Of a DNA stretch of 8,274 nucleotides, positions 6,394 to 8,274 are shown one piece after another (within the stretch, counting starts at the first letter, position 1; each line of letters starts with the position of its first letter). The stretch lies in assembly GCA_964449175.1 (NCBI GenBank), contig CAYUYH010000128.1:1-8274 (forward strand), written 5' to 3'. The notes beneath the pieces are model-generated. The model did not search any database, had not been told where the DNA came from, and saw nothing but the letters and a program-made list of their open reading frames with translations. The DNA comes from CAYUYH01 sp964449175. Its GTDB lineage: Bacteria; Planctomycetota; Phycisphaerae; SM23-33. Made by a program: the position numbers and the translations under genes.

Positions 6394-7868
6394 CCGCCAA
6401 GCTTGCCGCGGAGGAGCTTCTGCACCTCAGCCGGTGGGGCGGCGCCGCCGGAGGCCTGCATCACCTGCCCCATTAGGAAGCCGAACGCCTTCTTCTGCTT
6501 CTTGCCGCCGGCCTTGACCTCGGCGACGGCCTGGGGGTTGGCGGCGATTGCCTGCTCGACCCACTGCTCGATGGCGGCAGTGTCCTTGACGGCGAGCAGG
6601 CCTTCCTTCTCGGCGATCTCAGCCGGTGCGAAGCCCGTCTGGACAACGATGTCGAAGATCTTGGCCGCAACCGTGGCGTTGATCTCGCCGGCGTCGAGCA
6701 TCCTGACCAGCTCGGCCAGCCGCTCTGGCGTCATGCCTATCTCGGCGATGGCGCAACCGCGCTCGTTGGCGATTGCCGCCCCGCGCGACAGCAGCAGGTT
6801 CACGGCCCGCTTGGCGTCGGCGCCGGCCCGCACGGCAGAGTCCAGCAGCTCGCCGGTCGGCGCGTCTTGCGTGAGTGCGTCGGCCTCTCTGAGGCCCAGG
6901 CCGTAGTCGGCCATGTATCGCGCCCGCCGGGCTAGCGGCAGCTCGCCGATCTCCGCGGCCAGGCGGCCCCGCCACGCATCATCCACCACCACGGGCGCCA
7001 GGTCCGGCTCGGGGAAGTAGCGGTAGTCGTGGGCCTCCTCCTTCTCGCGCTGGAAGACCGTCACCCCGCGGGCGTCGTCGAAGCCCAGGTTCTGCTTGCC
7101 CAGTTTGGCGAGGCTGTAGCCTTCCGGGTCCTCGGCCCAGGCGGCCTGCTGGCGCTCGATCTCGTATTCGACCGTCCGCTCCAGGCTGCGGAAGCTGTTG
7201 AGGTTCTTGACCTCCACGATCGGCGTCTTGTAGGTCCGCCCGCTGCGGGTGATGTGCAGATTGATGTTGGGCTCGAACCGCATGTGGCCCATCTCCATAT
7301 TGGCCTCGCTTGCGCCCAGCCAGCGGACCAGCCGATGCATGCCGCGCGCGTAGCCCATCACCTCCTCGACGGTGTTCATGTCCGGCTCGGAAACGATCTC
7401 CAGCAGCGGCACGCCCGCGCGGTTCAGGTCCACGGCGGTGTGGGCCGGGTTGTCGTGGACGTTCTTGCCGGCGTCCTCCTCCAGATGGGCCCGCAGGACG
7501 CGAATCTTCTTGGTCGTTCCGTCGGGCAGCGGCACCTCAAGGTAGCCGTTGACGTTCAGCGGCAGGTCGTATTGGCTGATCTGGTAGTTCTTGGGCAGGT
7601 CGGGGTAGTAGTAGCCCTTGCGGTCCCACTTGGTGAAGTCCGGCACGGTGCAGTCCAGCGCCAGGCCGACCTTCATCGACAGCTCGACAGCCTTGCGGTT
7701 CATCACCGGCAGCACGCCGGGCATGCCGATGCAGACGGGGCAGACGTTCGTGTTCGGCGGGTCGCCGAAGTGGTTGCGGCAGCGGCAGAACATCTTGGTT
7801 TCCGTCGCCAGCTCGACGTGTATCTCCAGGCCGATGACGGGCAGCACGGTTGTGTCGATATCGATCAT
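6390..7868 (-). CDS. gatB: Aspartyl/glutamyl-tRNA(Asn/Gln) amidotransferase subunit B
   Basis: GatB is the tRNA-binding and phosphorylating subunit of the GatCAB complex. It activates Glu-tRNA(Gln) or Asp-tRNA(Asn), which are then amidated with ammonia delivered from GatA, in the cytoplasm. The 492-residue length is normal. Seen in order: VIGLEIHVEL (11-20), the zinc-site cysteines C28, C30, C43 and C46 (CRC and CPVC), GMPGVLPVMN (48-57), YYYPDLPKNYQISQYDLP (86-103), NRAGVPLLEIVSEPD (149-163), KNLNSFRSLER (221-231) and DYRYFPEPDL (281-290). The helical tail domain (about 310-490) ends in FGFLMGQVMQASGG and LLRGKL. The ATG at 7868 is chosen because the conserved protein begins here; a longer frame from 7928 overlaps gatA. 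It starts seven bases after the gatA stop without a clear ribosome site, which suggests translational coupling. Its presence implies that this organism uses the indirect route to Gln-tRNA and/or Asn-tRNA. Confidence 0.98.
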   Translation of the reverse strand: MIDIDTTVLPVIGLEIHVELATETKMFCRCRNHFGDPPNTNVCPVCIGMPGVLPVMNRKAVELSMKVGLALDCTVPDFTKWDRKGYYYPDLPKNYQISQYDLPLNVNGYLEVPLPDGTTKKIRVLRAHLEEDAGKNVHDNPAHTAVDLNRAGVPLLEIVSEPDMNTVEEVMGYARGMHRLVRWLGASEANMEMGHMRFEPNINLHITRSGRTYKTPIVEVKNLNSFRSLERTVEYEIERQQAAWAEDPEGYSLAKLGKQNLGFDDARGVTVFQREKEEAHDYRYFPEPDLAPVVVDDAWRGRLAAEIGELPLARRARYMADYGLGLREADALTQDAPTGELLDSAVRAGADAKRAVNLLLSRGAAIANERGCAIAEIGMTPERLAELVRMLDAGEINATVAAKIFDIVVQTGFAPAEIAEKEGLLAVKDTAAIEQWVEQAIAANPQAVAEVKAGGKKQKKAFGFLMGQVMQASGGAAPPAEVQKLLRGKLGG

Positions 7869-7875
7869 TCCAATC

Positions 7876-8274
7876 TCATGTGCCGGCTGTGACCATCGGC
7901 GGGGCGAGCTGGGCCGTGCCGGCGGCATTCTCGTACATTCGCCCGGCCCGCAGTAGCGCCGGCTCGCTGAAGACCGGGCCGATCAGTTGCATGCCGATGG
8001 GCAGGCCCTCGGCGGACAGGACAGCCGGCAGCGACAGCCCCGGCAGGCCCGCGAGGTTCGCGCTGATGGTGTAGATGTCCTCGAGGTACATGGTCAGCGG
8101 GTCGGCCGTCTTCTCGCCCAGCTTGAACGCCGTCGTCGGCGCGACCGGGCACAGCAGCGCGTCGCAGTCGGCGAACGCCCGATCGAAGTCGTTCTTGATC
8201 AGCCGGCGGACCTTGAGCGCCTTGAGGTAGTACGCATCGTAGTAACCGCTGGAAAGGGCATACGTCCCCAGCAT
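7876..8274 (-). CDS. gatA: Glutamyl-tRNA(Gln) amidotransferase subunit A, C-terminal part (runs off the window)
   Basis: GatA is the amidase-family subunit that releases ammonia from glutamine for GatB to use. Only the last 132 residues are present; the gene continues past 8274, and the Met at the window edge is internal, not a start. Recognisable pieces are MLGTYALSSGYYDAYYLKA (residues 1-19), CPVAPTTAFKLGEK (42-55), DPLTMYLEDIYTISANLAGL (58-77) and LPIGMQLIGPVFSE (91-104), all typical of the C-terminal amidase region. The Ser-Ser-Lys catalytic residues lie in the missing N-terminal part, so activity cannot be judged. The stop codon is seven bases before the gatB start, making a gatA-gatB operon. 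gatC is not between them and, if present, must be outside the window. Confidence 0.97.
   Translation of the reverse strand: MLGTYALSSGYYDAYYLKALKVRRLIKNDFDRAFADCDALLCPVAPTTAFKLGEKTADPLTMYLEDIYTISANLAGLPGLSLPAVLSAEGLPIGMQLIGPVFSEPALLRAGRMYENAAGTAQLAPPMVTAGT

Noticed and set aside
7029..7892. 287-codon plus-strand open frame opposite gatB
   Set aside because: It lies wholly within the highly conserved gatB and is a composition effect.

Overview
The window is high-GC bacterial DNA with short intergenic gaps and no visible mobile elements, CRISPR arrays or RNA genes. The mix of genes suggests a planctomycete, possibly of the Phycisphaerae type. The pointers are two long tandem tetratricopeptide (TPR) proteins beside a polysaccharide-priming transferase, and a membrane-anchored coiled-coil protein ending in a BRCT-type domain. 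This assignment is inference from remembered family resemblance and has low to moderate confidence.

The left part (1-3472) reads rightward. It opens with the C-terminal 122 codons of a polyprenyl-phosphate sugar-1-phosphate transferase, the enzyme type that starts exopolysaccharide or O-antigen synthesis. The codon at the window's first three bases is an in-frame TAG, so the gene is either broken or affected by a sequence or contig edge. After a 180-base gap come two TPR proteins (421 and 547 aa) only 13 bases apart, very likely one operon. They share a C-terminal TPR block that begins with an almost identical HPxYADL motif.

The right part (3503-8274) reads leftward. From right to left it holds the C-terminal end of gatA, then gatB, which together encode two subunits of the tRNA-dependent amidotransferase that makes Gln-tRNA and/or Asn-tRNA. 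Next is a single-pass membrane protein with a long coiled coil, a beta-rich module and a BRCT-like C-terminus. Last is a class I PLP-dependent aminotransferase of the AspB type, which ends tail-to-tail with the second TPR gene. The coiled-coil gene and the aminotransferase each appear to have their own promoter. A good intrinsic terminator sits between them.

Most of the window is ordinary housekeeping DNA. The item most worth following up is the membrane-anchored coiled-coil/BRCT protein, because BRCT domains normally work on DNA-repair complexes in the cytoplasm. The paired TPR proteins next to a polysaccharide gene come second. I see no convincing defence system, RNA element or other wholly new system here.
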